The translations under genes were made by a program, and so were the position numbers. From Chryseobacterium sp. (GTDB taxonomy: Bacteria; Bacteroidota; Bacteroidia; Flavobacteriales; Weeksellaceae): DNA of 64,000 nucleotides. The stretch is taken from the NCBI RefSeq assembly GCF_029240215.1, contig NZ_JARBTK010000003.1, positions 434,001 to 498,000 of the forward strand, read 5' to 3'. Shown here one piece after another: positions 18,382-27,368 of the stretch (its first letter is position 1; each line of letters starts with the position of its first letter). The notes below the pieces were generated by a model. The model saw only the letters and a list, made by a program, of their open reading frames with translations. It was not told the origin of the DNA and made no database searches.

Positions 18382-18461
18382 GCAGCTTTTTCCGCCTTCC
18401 ACTCCCGCTTTTTTGCTTTCACTTTGTTACAGCAAAAAGAGCTCCGCTCAAGTCGGGCTGC
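18382..18461. other. Structured GC-richer intergenic element
   Basis: Outer arms GCAGC/GCTGC enclose a hairpin of CTTTTTTGCT with AGCAAAAAG, and a nested GAGC-TCC-GCTC. Composition differs from the AT-rich surroundings, and polypyrimidine and polypurine runs alternate. I recall similar segments near other flavobacterial genes, but this cannot be checked here. It may be a repeat unit or a small RNA. Confidence 0.35.
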
Positions 18462-18515
18462 AAACGATTTGTATTTTGTACAATTTTGATTTTAATTAGA
18501 AAGTAAAGAAAATAT

Positions 18516-19238
18516 ATGAAAATAATCGCCGTCATCCCCGCGCGTTACGAAGCAAGCCGTTTTCCCGGAAAACTGATGCAGATTTTAGGTGAAAAAACCG
18601 TCATTACGACTACTTATCAGAATGTCGTGGAAACAGGTTTGTTTGATGAAGTTTTTGTAGCTACAGACTCTGAAATTATTTTTGAAGAAATAAAAAATAA
18701 TGGTGGAAAAGCCGTTATGACGGGCCAACACGAAACGGGAAGTGACCGAATCGCAGAAGCTGTGCAAAACATTGATTGCGACATTGTAATCAACGTCCAG
18801 GGTGACGAACCTTTTCTAAAATTAGAACCTCTGAAGCAACTGATTGAAGTTTTTAAACAGGATGATAATCAGGAAATTTCTTTAGCATCTTTGAAAATTC
18901 AACTCACTGAAAAAGAAGAAATTGAAAATCCTAATAACGTAAAAGTAATTACTGATAATAATGGTTTTGCGCTTTATTTCAGCCGTTCTGTGATTCCTTT
19001 CCATAGAGAAACTTCTTATGACATCAATTATTTTAAACATATCGGAGTTTATGCTTTCAGAAAACATGCTTTGCTTCAGTTTTCAAAATTAGAAATGAAA
19101 CCTTTGGAAATTTCAGAAAAAATAGAATGCATCCGTTATTTGGAATATGGCATGAAAATCAAGCTGATAGAAACCAATTTCGTTGGAGTAGGAATTGACA
19201 CACCGGAAGATTTGGAAAAAGCAAGAAAGTTATTGTAA
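18516..19238 (+). CDS. kdsB: 3-deoxy-manno-octulosonate cytidylyltransferase
   Basis: 240 residues. KdsB activates Kdo with CTP to CMP-Kdo for lipopolysaccharide inner core synthesis. Recognition features: the N-terminal [15 protein letters not shown] nucleotide-binding loop, [12 protein letters not shown], the [14 protein letters not shown] segment, [10 protein letters not shown] and the late [11 protein letters not shown]. Length is normal for the family and the protein is cytoplasmic. Its pathway partner kdsA is about 19 kb downstream at 38205, not in the same operon. Confidence 0.97.
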   Translation: MKIIAVIPARYEASRFPGKLMQILGEKTVITTTYQNVVETGLFDEVFVATDSEIIFEEIKNNGGKAVMTGQHETGSDRIAEAVQNIDCDIVINVQGDEPFLKLEPLKQLIEVFKQDDNQEISLASLKIQLTEKEEIENPNNVKVITDNNGFALYFSRSVIPFHRETSYDINYFKHIGVYAFRKHALLQFSKLEMKPLEISEKIECIRYLEYGMKIKLIETNFVGVGIDTPEDLEKARKLL

Positions 19239-19315
19239 AAGAGCCAAGTGTAAGGTAAAAAGTCTCAAGCCAAGGGTGAGGGAAAGCTGATAAAACCAAT
19301 ATACTACAAAATTGA

Positions 19316-19323
19316 TATATTTG
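19316..19323 (+). promoter_or_regulatory. Candidate -7 box before the LolA-like gene
   Basis: TATATTTG matches TAnnTTTG exactly, 72 nt upstream of ATG 19395. No TTG is seen at the ideal upstream distance. Confidence 0.4.
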
Positions 19324-19394
19324 TTGCACCATTAGATTTCTACATTGTTACATTAGGAAAGAAAGACTTATATTTGAATTTATAAATTGATTGA

Positions 19395-20057
19395 ATGAAG
19401 AAATTACTCTTAGTACTCGTCCTGGTATTTTCGCAACTGTCTTTTGCTCAGACTGCAAAAGAAATTATTGATAAAAACATCGAATTGTCCGGAGGATTAA
19501 CAAGTTGGAAGCTTTTAAATTCAGTATTACTGCAAGGGAAAGTAATTTTAGGGATTAAAGACGAATATCCTATTAAAATTTATCAGCAACGTCCGAATCT
19601 TACAAAAACCGTTCTTACGATCAACGGTAAAGAAACTGCTATTGAAGGCTATGACGGGAATAAAGGTTACGCAATGAATTATGCAACCAATAAACTTCAG
19701 GTGTACCCCGATTATGTTTCCGAAAGTTTTGATAATGATTTTATCGATTGGGAAAACAAAGGTTTTGAGGCTAAATATTTAGGAAAAGAAAAAGTAGGAG
19801 AGATCTATTGCCACAAAGTGGAACTTACCAAAAATGTGAATAAAAATCTTTACTATTTTGACACAAAAACATACATGCTTTTAAAAGAAATAAAGAGGGA
19901 AGAAACATTGAGTTATTCTGATTACAAAAAGGTGGGAAATTTATTAATGCCATTCAGAATCGAATCTTCGAGCTCAAAAAAAGATGGGGATTTTGTGATG
20001 CTACTCAATAAAGTAGAAATCAATAAAGTTTTTCCTACCAATATTTTTAAGTTTTAA
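19395..20057 (+). CDS. Outer-membrane lipoprotein-sorting-like periplasmic protein
   Basis: 220 residues with a signal peptide (cleavage after SFAQ, residue 19). The mature part begins TAKEIIDKNIELSGGL and continues as a run of antiparallel strands (KIYQQRPNLTKTVLTINGKETAIEGYDGNKGYAM), ending with LMPFRIESSSS...MLLNKVEINKVF. This resembles the half-barrel LolA/LolB-like fold often annotated as outer membrane lipoprotein-sorting protein in Bacteroidetes. That it moves lipoproteins is not proven; it may bind another lipid. It is followed after 24 nt by glutathione peroxidase. Confidence 0.75.
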   Translation: MKKLLLVLVLVFSQLSFAQTAKEIIDKNIELSGGLTSWKLLNSVLLQGKVILGIKDEYPIKIYQQRPNLTKTVLTINGKETAIEGYDGNKGYAMNYATNKLQVYPDYVSESFDNDFIDWENKGFEAKYLGKEKVGEIYCHKVELTKNVNKNLYYFDTKTYMLLKEIKREETLSYSDYKKVGNLLMPFRIESSSSKKDGDFVMLLNKVEINKVFPTNIFKF

Positions 20058-20081
20058 AATTCATCATTAATATTAAATCTA

Positions 20082-20657
20082 ATGAAAAAGTTATTTATCA
20101 TGCTGCTTTCATTTGTAGCATTTTTCAACAGTTGCGCACAGAAAAAAAGTGCATCAAAAACTAAAAGTAAAGAACTTATGGGAAAAACAATATACGATTA
20201 CAAAGTTGATGCTTTGGAAGAAGGAAAGCAAATCAATTTTGCCGATTTTAAAGGAAAGAAAATCCTTATTGTGAATACGGCTTCAGAATGTGGTTTTACC
20301 CCTCAATATGCTGATCTTGAGAAGTTATCAAACGAATATAAAGATAAATTGGTTGTTGTGGGTTTTCCGGCAAATAACTTTGGAGGGCAGGAACCCGGAA
20401 CCAATGTTGAAATCGGAGCTTTCTGCCAGAAAAATTATGGCGTTACATTTCCATTAGCAGCAAAAGTTTCTGTAAAAGGCGATGATACGGCTCCAATCTT
20501 TAAATATTTAACTGAAAAAGAACTTAACGGAGTGAAAAATACAACGATCCTTTGGAATTTTACAAAGTTCTTAATAGATGAAAACGGAAAATTAGTTGAT
20601 ACTTTTATCAGTACTACGAAACCTACTGATAAAGCGATTACTAAGTATTTGCAGTAG
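20082..20657 (+). CDS. Glutathione peroxidase-family thiol peroxidase, lipoprotein
   Basis: 191 residues. The N-terminus carries a lipoprotein signal (lipobox FNSC, Cys18), so the enzyme is probably membrane-anchored in the periplasm. The catalytic tetrad is visible: peroxidatic Cys70 in TASECGFTPQY, Gln in FPANNFGGQEPG, and Trp-Asn in TTILWNFTKFLI. The family reduces hydroperoxides; bacterial cysteine forms usually take electrons from thioredoxin rather than glutathione. A strong terminator follows immediately. Confidence 0.92.
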   Translation: MKKLFIMLLSFVAFFNSCAQKKSASKTKSKELMGKTIYDYKVDALEEGKQINFADFKGKKILIVNTASECGFTPQYADLEKLSNEYKDKLVVVGFPANNFGGQEPGTNVEIGAFCQKNYGVTFPLAAKVSVKGDDTAPIFKYLTEKELNGVKNTTILWNFTKFLIDENGKLVDTFISTTKPTDKAITKYLQ

Positions 20658-20679
20658 AAATATTTTGTAAATAAAAATC

Positions 20680-20718
20680 AACTCCGCTTAGAAATTTTTC
20701 TGAGCGGAGTTATTATTT
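20680..20718 (+). terminator. Terminator after glutathione peroxidase
   Basis: AACTCCGCT (20680-20688) pairs with AGCGGAGTT (20703-20711), extended by inner AGAAA/TTTCT pairs, followed by an imperfect T tract. Confidence 0.8.
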
Positions 20719-20748
20719 TTGTGAAAATTGACCATTCACAATTAAAAA

Positions 20749-21405
20749 TCAGTCATTGCTTTTCTCAGCGAATCCAAAAATATTGCCCAATTTTATACTG
20801 GAATAACCGTTGCTTTTTATTTTTGAAGAATTCACCATTGCTTTAGCTAAAATATCTGTAGGAAGTGGTTTCTGGCTTTCAAAAAGCCCGAGTTTATTGG
20901 CAAATTTAATGATTCTGCTTCCTAAAACTTCTCCGGTTCGTTCAGAATCTTTTCTCTCCAACATTCCTGGTTTAAAAATCGTGATTTTATTGAAGTGTAG
21001 CTGTTTTACGGCTTCTTCAAGTTCACCTTTCATTTTAGAATAGAAAATTTTAGACTTCGGACTGGCTCCGTAAGCTGAAACTAAAATGTAATCATCCACA
21101 TTATTTTCTTTGGCAGCTTTTGCAAATTCATACTGATAATCAAAATCAACTTTTTTCTGCGCTTCCTTGCTTCCTGCATCTTTCAGGGTTGTCCCCAGAC
21201 AGGAAAAGGCAACATCACCTTTTACGAAACTTTTCCATTCTTCAGGTTTTTCAAAGTTGACAACATGAACTTTCAGTTTATCATTTTGAAGATTGATTGG
21301 TTTTCGTACAAAAACATTTACTTCTTCAAAGTCTTTATCATTCAATAATTGTTGTACCAAATCTTTTCCTGTGGCGCCTGTAGCACCGATTACCAAAGCT
21401 TTCAT
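20749..21405 (-). CDS. NAD(P)-binding Rossmann-fold oxidoreductase
   Basis: 218 residues of the atypical short-chain dehydrogenase type (NAD(P)H-binding, HTATIP2/NmrA-like). The N-terminal dinucleotide loop is GATGATGKDLV (residues 7-17), followed by VAFSCLGTTLKDAGSKEA, a characteristic stretch of this group, and a partial active site YILVSAYGASPKSKIFYSKMKGELE (Ser, Tyr and Lys present). Substrate unknown. It is convergent with glutathione peroxidase. Confidence 0.85.
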   Translation of the reverse strand: MKALVIGATGATGKDLVQQLLNDKDFEEVNVFVRKPINLQNDKLKVHVVNFEKPEEWKSFVKGDVAFSCLGTTLKDAGSKEAQKKVDFDYQYEFAKAAKENNVDDYILVSAYGASPKSKIFYSKMKGELEEAVKQLHFNKITIFKPGMLERKDSERTGEVLGSRIIKFANKLGLFESQKPLPTDILAKAMVNSSKIKSNGYSSIKLGNIFGFAEKSND

Positions 21406-21538
21406 AATAAAATGTGATTTTTGTGTTGGTATTTTCTTTCTTAAATTTACTAAATTTGATAGAATTATTAGGATTAAAACATAAATAATTTAATCTTCTT
21501 AAAATTGCTCATTACATATTATCAATTACTCATACTAA

Positions 21539-21892
21539 ATGGATGCCAACCAAATTTTAGATTATTGCCTTTCAAAAAAAGGCGTTACAGAAAGTTTTCC
21601 TTTTGATCAGGAAACACTTGTGATGAAAGTCGGAACAAAAATGTTTCTCTTAATGTCATTAGAAAAACAACCCCTAGTAATCAATGTAAAAACCGATCCT
21701 GAATGGAGCGCCGAACTTCGAGAACAATACCCACAAATTAAAGGTGCTTTTCATATGAATAAGACACATTGGAATTCGGTAGCAGTCGACGGTTTAAGAA
21801 GAGAACTTATCTTAAAAATGATCGATCAGTCTTATGATCTGGTGTTTAAATCTTTAACGAAGAAAGCGAAAGAGGAAATTGAAAATTCTTAA
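21539..21892 (+). CDS. MmcQ/YjbR family protein
   Basis: 117 residues, a compact double-wing fold known as MmcQ/YjbR. Signature elements are YCLSKKGVTESFPFDQETLVMKV at the start, INVKTDPEWSAELREQYP in the middle and the KTHWNSVAVDGL motif. It was once described as DNA-binding because of fold similarity, but no target is known. No signal peptide. It stands alone with 226 AT-rich bases after it. Confidence 0.9.
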   Translation: MDANQILDYCLSKKGVTESFPFDQETLVMKVGTKMFLLMSLEKQPLVINVKTDPEWSAELREQYPQIKGAFHMNKTHWNSVAVDGLRRELILKMIDQSYDLVFKSLTKKAKEEIENS

Positions 21893-22102
21893 ATTAATTT
21901 TTAGTTAATATAATCTGATTATTTTTATTTATTTGTGACTTTTATTTAAATATAACTATCATATAATTAGTTACTTAACATAATAAATTTATCAATAAAA
22001 ATTACTGAAAGCCATTGTAAATATTACTTTTTTATTTTTTTTCTTTGAAGCGTTAAAACCCAAATGCGCAAAAAAGTTTAAACACAAATTTATTATTTAA
22101 TT

Positions 22103-22139
22103 AAAAAATTTATTTACAATGAAAAATTTATTTACAATG
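22103..22139 (+). repeat. 18-bp tandem duplication spanning the peptide start codon
   Basis: The unit AAAAATTTATTTACAATG occurs twice in tandem (22104-22121 and 22122-22139), each ending in an in-frame ATG. This gives two alternative starts six codons apart. Confidence 0.8.
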
Positions 22140-22349
22140 AAAAATTTTAAAAAATTATCTCGAAATGAACTTAAAACAGTAACAGCAGGTCAAGTTTGGA
22201 TAGCAGAAACTAAATGTGGTTTTACTGCTACGACTACTCAAGATTGGACTTCACAGCAAGCAACTGCATGGATGCTAGAAATCGAAAAAAATTACTGTAA
22301 AAAACCTACTTATTCAGGTAATGATATTGCCCATTTAGCAATTAACTAA
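22119..22349 (+). CDS. Bacteriocin-like small peptide precursor
   Basis: 76 residues from the first ATG or 70 from the second (22137). The leader MKNFKKLSRNELKTVTAG resembles the double-glycine-type leaders of Bacteroidetes bacteriocin-like peptides, which usually end in GG; here it ends in AG (before QVW). The predicted core of about 50 residues has two cysteines (Cys33 and Cys54), several Thr and Trp, and no hydrophobic membrane segment. Peptides with such leaders are normally cleaved and exported by a C39-peptidase ABC transporter; none lies in this window. Function is unproven. A perfect hairpin follows, then a GLPGLI gene. Confidence 0.7.
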   Translation: MKNLFTMKNFKKLSRNELKTVTAGQVWIAETKCGFTATTTQDWTSQQATAWMLEIEKNYCKKPTYSGNDIAHLAIN

Positions 22350-22360
22350 TATAAATTTCA

Positions 22361-22390
22361 GCACTTATAGTATATTTAGACTATAAGTGC
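22361..22390 (+). terminator. Hairpin between peptide gene and GLPGLI gene
   Basis: An 11-bp perfect stem (GCACTTATAGT, 22361-22371, and complement 22380-22390) with an 8-nt loop. The following sequence AATTTTATAATTTTA is T-rich but not a clean T tract, so it may be a partial terminator or an mRNA-stabilising hairpin. Confidence 0.6.
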
Positions 22391-22411
22391 AATTTTATAA
22401 TTTTATCTCTT

Positions 22412-23263
22412 ATGTATTCCCCTAAAAAACTATTTCAAATATTAATACTATTTTACAGTGTTTTATCTTTTGCTCAATCGTATAAAAAGGATACTTTGCG
22501 TGGTGAGTTTATTTATCTTGTAAAAGCAAAATTCGATAAACGAACTGACAATAGAGACGAAGAATTTTTTTCGTTACAAATAGCTGATAATCGTGCATTT
22601 TTTGCGAGTAGCGTATCGCTGAAAGGTGATTCGGTAATGGCGGTTTCTGGAACAATGACAAATAATCCCGATGGTAGTATAACTCTTGGCTGGAAAAAAG
22701 GAGTTGAAATTCCGAAATCACATTTTAATTTTACTATTATACAATCAAATGAAAATATACAATTTTTTGACTATGCTGGAATGTCGTTACTCACCTATAA
22801 AGAGCCTGTAATAAAGAATTGGAAACTTATAAATGAAATAAAAGTCATCAATACTATTAAATGTAAAAAAGCAGAAGTTACTTTTAAAGGGAGAAACTGG
22901 ATTGCTTGGTATTCCCCAGAAATTCCATTTCCTTATGGTCCAATGAAATTCAGCGGATTACCTGGATTAATTATTAAAATAACAGATGATAAAGGTGAGT
23001 TTGATTTTGAATTGGTAAAATCTGTATCTGATTCTAATTTAAAAGGGAAATTAGTAAACATCAGAAAAAGTAGATATATCGAAGCTATCGAAACAACACA
23101 ATCGAAATTGAAACAAGCAAAAAGAAATGCTGATGCTAATGCAGCCGGTGTAATGGCAAGTTATGGAACAACGATTATAAAAGGACAGGAAATTTTAAGG
23201 GAAAGAGAAAAAAGAAGAGAAGAAAATGAGAAATACGCAAATCCGCTAGAATTAGAAAACTAA
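22412..23263 (+). CDS. GLPGLI family secreted protein
   Basis: 283 residues with a signal peptide (cleavage after SFAQ, residue 22) and the eponymous GLPGLI motif in FSGLPGLIIKITDDKGEFDFEL near residue 190. The preceding KCKKAEVTFKGRNWIAWYSPEIPFPYGPMKF is also typical. GLPGLI proteins are numerous periplasmic or secreted proteins of Bacteroidetes with no known activity. The C-terminus is a charged helix. It lies 62 nt after the bacteriocin-like peptide gene on the same strand, separated only by a hairpin, so joint expression is plausible. It converges with ribF. Confidence 0.9.
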   Translation: MYSPKKLFQILILFYSVLSFAQSYKKDTLRGEFIYLVKAKFDKRTDNRDEEFFSLQIADNRAFFASSVSLKGDSVMAVSGTMTNNPDGSITLGWKKGVEIPKSHFNFTIIQSNENIQFFDYAGMSLLTYKEPVIKNWKLINEIKVINTIKCKKAEVTFKGRNWIAWYSPEIPFPYGPMKFSGLPGLIIKITDDKGEFDFELVKSVSDSNLKGKLVNIRKSRYIEAIETTQSKLKQAKRNADANAAGVMASYGTTIIKGQEILREREKRREENEKYANPLELEN

Positions 23264-24180
23264 AAATTAAAATTCTCAGTTAGCCTTTTATCCTCATCCA
23301 GTCTTTCAATCAATTTTTCCAAACCTTCAAACTTAATTTCCTCATGTAGGAAATCTCTGAATTTCACTGTGATATTTTCATCATAAATATCTTCGTTAAA
23401 ATCAAGAATATAAACTTCAACAGTTAATTTTTCACCGTTCACGGTAGGATTTGTTCCGACGCTCAACATTCCTTTGTATTGTTGATTATTTATAAAAACT
23501 TCAACAATATAGGCACCTTTTTTGGGTAAAAGTTTAATCGATTCTGTATCAATATTCGCAGTTGGATAACCAATCGTTCTTCCTAATTTCTTTCCATGGA
23601 CAACCATTCCGGAAACAGAGTAGGAGTAACCCAACATTTCGTTGGCATCTTTTATATTTCCTGCTAAAAGAGCATTTCTCACTTTCGTAGAACTGATATT
23701 ATTTTCATGAATATTGATAGCTTCCATTTGTTCGACTTCAAAATCTAGTTCTTTTGATAGTTTTTGGAGCAATTCAAAATTTCCGCTTTTATTTTTTCCG
23801 AATGAATGGTCGTAGCCGATGATTAAATATTTTACGTTTAATTTTGCAATTAAAATCTGACGTACAAATTCTTCTCCTGTAAGATTTCTGAACTCATCAT
23901 CAAATTCTTTTACAAATAAATTATTGATGTTATATTTTTCCATCAAAAATTTCTTTTCCTCAATCGTATTGAGAAGCTTTAAATCTTCAATCGGATTAAA
24001 AACAAACCTCGGATGTGGCCAGAAAGTAAGAATTGCCGTTTCTAAATCGTTTTCAGAACCCACCTTTTTCAACTCGTCAATAATATACTTATGACCAAGA
24101 TGTACGCCGTCAAACATACCTAAAGACAATGCCAAAGGCTTTTTTGAGTGATAATCATTAAAATTTCTGAAGATATTCAA
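23260..24180 (-). CDS. ribF: Bifunctional riboflavin kinase/FAD synthetase
   Basis: 306 residues from a TTG start. RibF phosphorylates riboflavin to FMN and adenylylates it to FAD. The N-terminal nucleotidyltransferase shows LSLGMFDGVHLGHKYII and the later IIGYDHSFGKNKSGN and ISSTKVRNAL; the C-terminal kinase shows GRTIGYPTANI and GVNP-like SVGTNPTVNGEKLTVEVYILDF. The open frame extends 22 codons upstream (to 24246), but a minus-strand TATATTTG box at 24207-24200 lies within that extension and the family begins at NIFRNFNDYH, so TTG 24180 is preferred. Its stop overlaps the convergent GLPGLI stop by 4 nt. Confidence 0.93.
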   Translation of the reverse strand: MNIFRNFNDYHSKKPLALSLGMFDGVHLGHKYIIDELKKVGSENDLETAILTFWPHPRFVFNPIEDLKLLNTIEEKKFLMEKYNINNLFVKEFDDEFRNLTGEEFVRQILIAKLNVKYLIIGYDHSFGKNKSGNFELLQKLSKELDFEVEQMEAINIHENNISSTKVRNALLAGNIKDANEMLGYSYSVSGMVVHGKKLGRTIGYPTANIDTESIKLLPKKGAYIVEVFINNQQYKGMLSVGTNPTVNGEKLTVEVYILDFNEDIYDENITVKFRDFLHEEIKFEGLEKLIERLDEDKRLTENFNF

Positions 24181-24199
24181 AACGGAAAAATTTTGACAG

Positions 24200-24207
24200 C
24201 AAATATA
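24200..24207 (-). promoter_or_regulatory. -7 box of ribF
   Basis: Minus-strand TATATTTG, exact consensus, about 20 nt before TTG 24180. ATTGTTA-type repeats upstream provide several TTG triplets, none at the ideal spacing. Confidence 0.5.
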
Positions 24208-24208
24208 A

Positions 24209-24302
24209 GTATAATGTAACAATGTATCGATATAACAATTTACCAATGTTTTTTAGCCGCAAAATGATAGGTAAATTGCTACATTGTTATATTGCTAAAT
24301 TG
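24209..24302. repeat. Inverted ATTGTTA-type repeats between ribF and atpD
   Basis: CAATTTACC pairs with GGTAAATTG, and AACAATGTATCGATATAACAAT mirrors ATTGTTATATTGCTAAATTGTT imperfectly. The phrase CTACATTGTTA also occurs at about 19344 before the LolA-like gene. Divergent promoters flank the block. Confidence 0.55.
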
Positions 24303-24307
24303 TTTAA

Positions 24308-25897
<1,590 letters not shown>

Positions 25898-25915
25898 TTA
25901 GAAATATAGAATAAA

Positions 25916-25950
25916 GAAAAAAGAGTAAAGACATTTCTCACTCTTTTTTC
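25916..25950 (+). terminator. Hairpin between atpD and atpC
   Basis: GAAAAAAGAGT (25916-25926) pairs with ACTCTTTTTTC (25940-25950) over 11 bp with a T-rich 3' arm. A further copy of the CTCTTT motif follows. It may attenuate transcription into atpC or mark an mRNA processing site. Confidence 0.6.
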
Positions 25951-25979
25951 TTTTCTCTTTACTCTTTAATCTGAGAAAA

Positions 25980-26261
25980 ATGAATATAAAAATTTTAACA
26001 CCAGAATACGTAGTTTTTGAAGGAGAAGTAAACTCTGTATTGTTGCCTGGAAAAAATGGTGAATTCCACATCATGAAAAGCCACGCAGGAATCGTTTCTT
26101 CATTAGTTGGCGGTAAAGTAAAATTGTATACAAATTCTATCAACGAATCTTACGCAAAACACTTTACGAAAGAAAACGAAAAAGACTCTGTTTTTTCTTA
26201 TCCTATAAAAAGCGGTGTAATAGAATTTAATCATGATAAAGGAATTATCCTTTGCGAATAA
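25980..26261 (+). CDS. atpC: F0F1 ATP synthase subunit epsilon
   Basis: 93 residues forming only the N-terminal beta-sandwich of subunit epsilon; the C-terminal two-helix inhibitory domain found in longer homologues is absent, as is common in Bacteroidetes. Features include ILTPEYVVFEGEVNSVLLPGKNGEFHIMKSHAGIVSSL. It lies in the central stalk linking F1 rotation to F0. It is 82 nt after atpD with a hairpin between, and is followed by its own terminator. Confidence 0.93.
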   Translation: MNIKILTPEYVVFEGEVNSVLLPGKNGEFHIMKSHAGIVSSLVGGKVKLYTNSINESYAKHFTKENEKDSVFSYPIKSGVIEFNHDKGIILCE

Positions 26262-26290
26262 TTAAATGAGAAGCTAAATATATTTTCAAG

Positions 26291-26317
26291 AAAGTGTAAC
26301 TTTGTTACACTTTTTTT
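26291..26317 (+). terminator. Terminator of atpC
   Basis: AAAGTGTAAC (26291-26300), 3-nt loop, GTTACACTTT (26304-26313), then Ts: a perfect 10-bp stem. Confidence 0.88.
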
Positions 26318-26339
26318 ATGCCTTGTAAAAATTTGATTT

Positions 26340-27170
26340 ATGCAAAAAAGTTTAATCATGTTCTTTACAGTTCTGAGTTTTATTTTCAATGCTCAGATCA
26401 TCAAAACAAAGAGAGGAATTGTAAGTCTCGACGGAACTCATGTAGCAAAAATTTCTAATAAATCTAACGAATATACTTTTATGGATTTAAAGGAAACCCC
26501 GATTTTCACTGTTGAATTTGTTGATAAAAGTGTTGTAGATTCAGTACGAGACAGTTATGTGAAAATTAACCGTGTTTATAATCGTGAGAAAACTTTAGAT
26601 GTAGATTACATATCGCCATCTGCATTTTCGGGTGATGAAAAATCGGCAGTCTATACCTGTATAAAAGGTTTGAAAATCATTGATGAAAGAGGAATCAACA
26701 TCAAAAATTTAGATGAGCTTTTTACAAATATGCCAAAACGAAAACTCGATAATAAAACAAAAGAAGCTTATACGATCCGAACAAAAATTGATAAACTAAA
26801 TCTTGAAGTCAATAGCGTAGGAGAAATTTTGAGCAATGGTGTTCCGGTAGGATATTTTACTAATTTACCGGTAAGTTTTGGTTCGGATGATAGAATTACT
26901 GACAAAACATTTGTTGACATTGAAATTTATGATGCTAAAAGCAAATACATTGGAAAATATATTACGACGACAAAACAGATTAAAACTGCTGGAGGAAAAA
27001 CTTTCACTCTTTATAGGGAAATGTCCGGAAGAGCATCTATTTTAAAATTCCCAACTTATAAAGCAATCGCAGAAAGAATGGCAATTTTAGACCCGAACTT
27101 TATTAAAATTAAAGAAAAAGTAATTGTGGGTGATGTGGTAAAAGATGGAGTCGAAAAAGATAAAAAGTAA
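26340..27170 (+). CDS. Secreted protein, function unknown
   Basis: 276 residues with a signal peptide (cleavage near FIFNAQ, residue 19). The mature part looks alpha/beta with segments such as IIKTKRGIVSLDGTHVAKIS, YTFMDLKETPIFTVEFVDK and, later, TFVDIEIYDAKSKYIGKYITTTKQIKTAGGK, and ends in a Lys/Asp-rich tail. I do not recognise the family. It starts 23 nt after the atpC terminator and shows no exact -7 box. The next 100 nt downstream contain copy B of the palindromic repeat. Confidence 0.7.
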   Translation: MQKSLIMFFTVLSFIFNAQIIKTKRGIVSLDGTHVAKISNKSNEYTFMDLKETPIFTVEFVDKSVVDSVRDSYVKINRVYNREKTLDVDYISPSAFSGDEKSAVYTCIKGLKIIDERGINIKNLDELFTNMPKRKLDNKTKEAYTIRTKIDKLNLEVNSVGEILSNGVPVGYFTNLPVSFGSDDRITDKTFVDIEIYDAKSKYIGKYITTTKQIKTAGGKTFTLYREMSGRASILKFPTYKAIAERMAILDPNFIKIKEKVIVGDVVKDGVEKDKK

Positions 27171-27269
27171 ATTTTCTGAAAACTAAATAAAATTCAATTG
27201 GCTTTAGCCCAAACCTATAAAAAATTCCGAAATTATTTTTCAGGATTTATTTATATTTGTGACACTTAG

Positions 27270-27339
27270 TTTGTCATTCCGTAGGAATCTCAACAAAGGT
27301 TTGATGAAATTGGAGTCTAGATTCCTACGGAATGACAAA
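27270..27339. repeat. Palindromic dispersed repeat, copy B
   Basis: Arms at 27270-27290 and 27319-27339 are perfect 21-nt inverted repeats separated by 28 nt. Their sequence matches copy A (313-381) at nearly every position, while the loops differ. It lies between two convergent genes. Confidence 0.88.
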
Positions 27340-27368
27340 CATTATTTTTAATTTTAAAAACTAAAAAA

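Larger units (their letters stand above)
17981..18515. other. 535-bp region without a supported gene
   Basis: It holds the aminotransferase terminator (18002-18037), then about 350 bp in which short open stretches exist on both strands. None has a credible start, composition or family. A minus-strand stretch at 18187-18402 and a plus-strand one at 18283-18489 overlap each other and look spurious. A GC-richer, self-complementary segment lies at 18382-18461. The stretch may contain decayed coding DNA, but I cannot identify a parent. Confidence 0.55.

Noticed and set aside
18187..18489. Two overlapping short reading frames as genes
   Set aside because: They lie on opposite strands over a structured, GC-richer segment, have no credible start context or signal sequence, and match no family I know.
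23260..23263. Possible riboswitch control of ribF
   Set aside because: The leader inferred for ribF is only about a dozen bases, too short for an FMN riboswitch, and no conserved FMN-aptamer segments were seen upstream.
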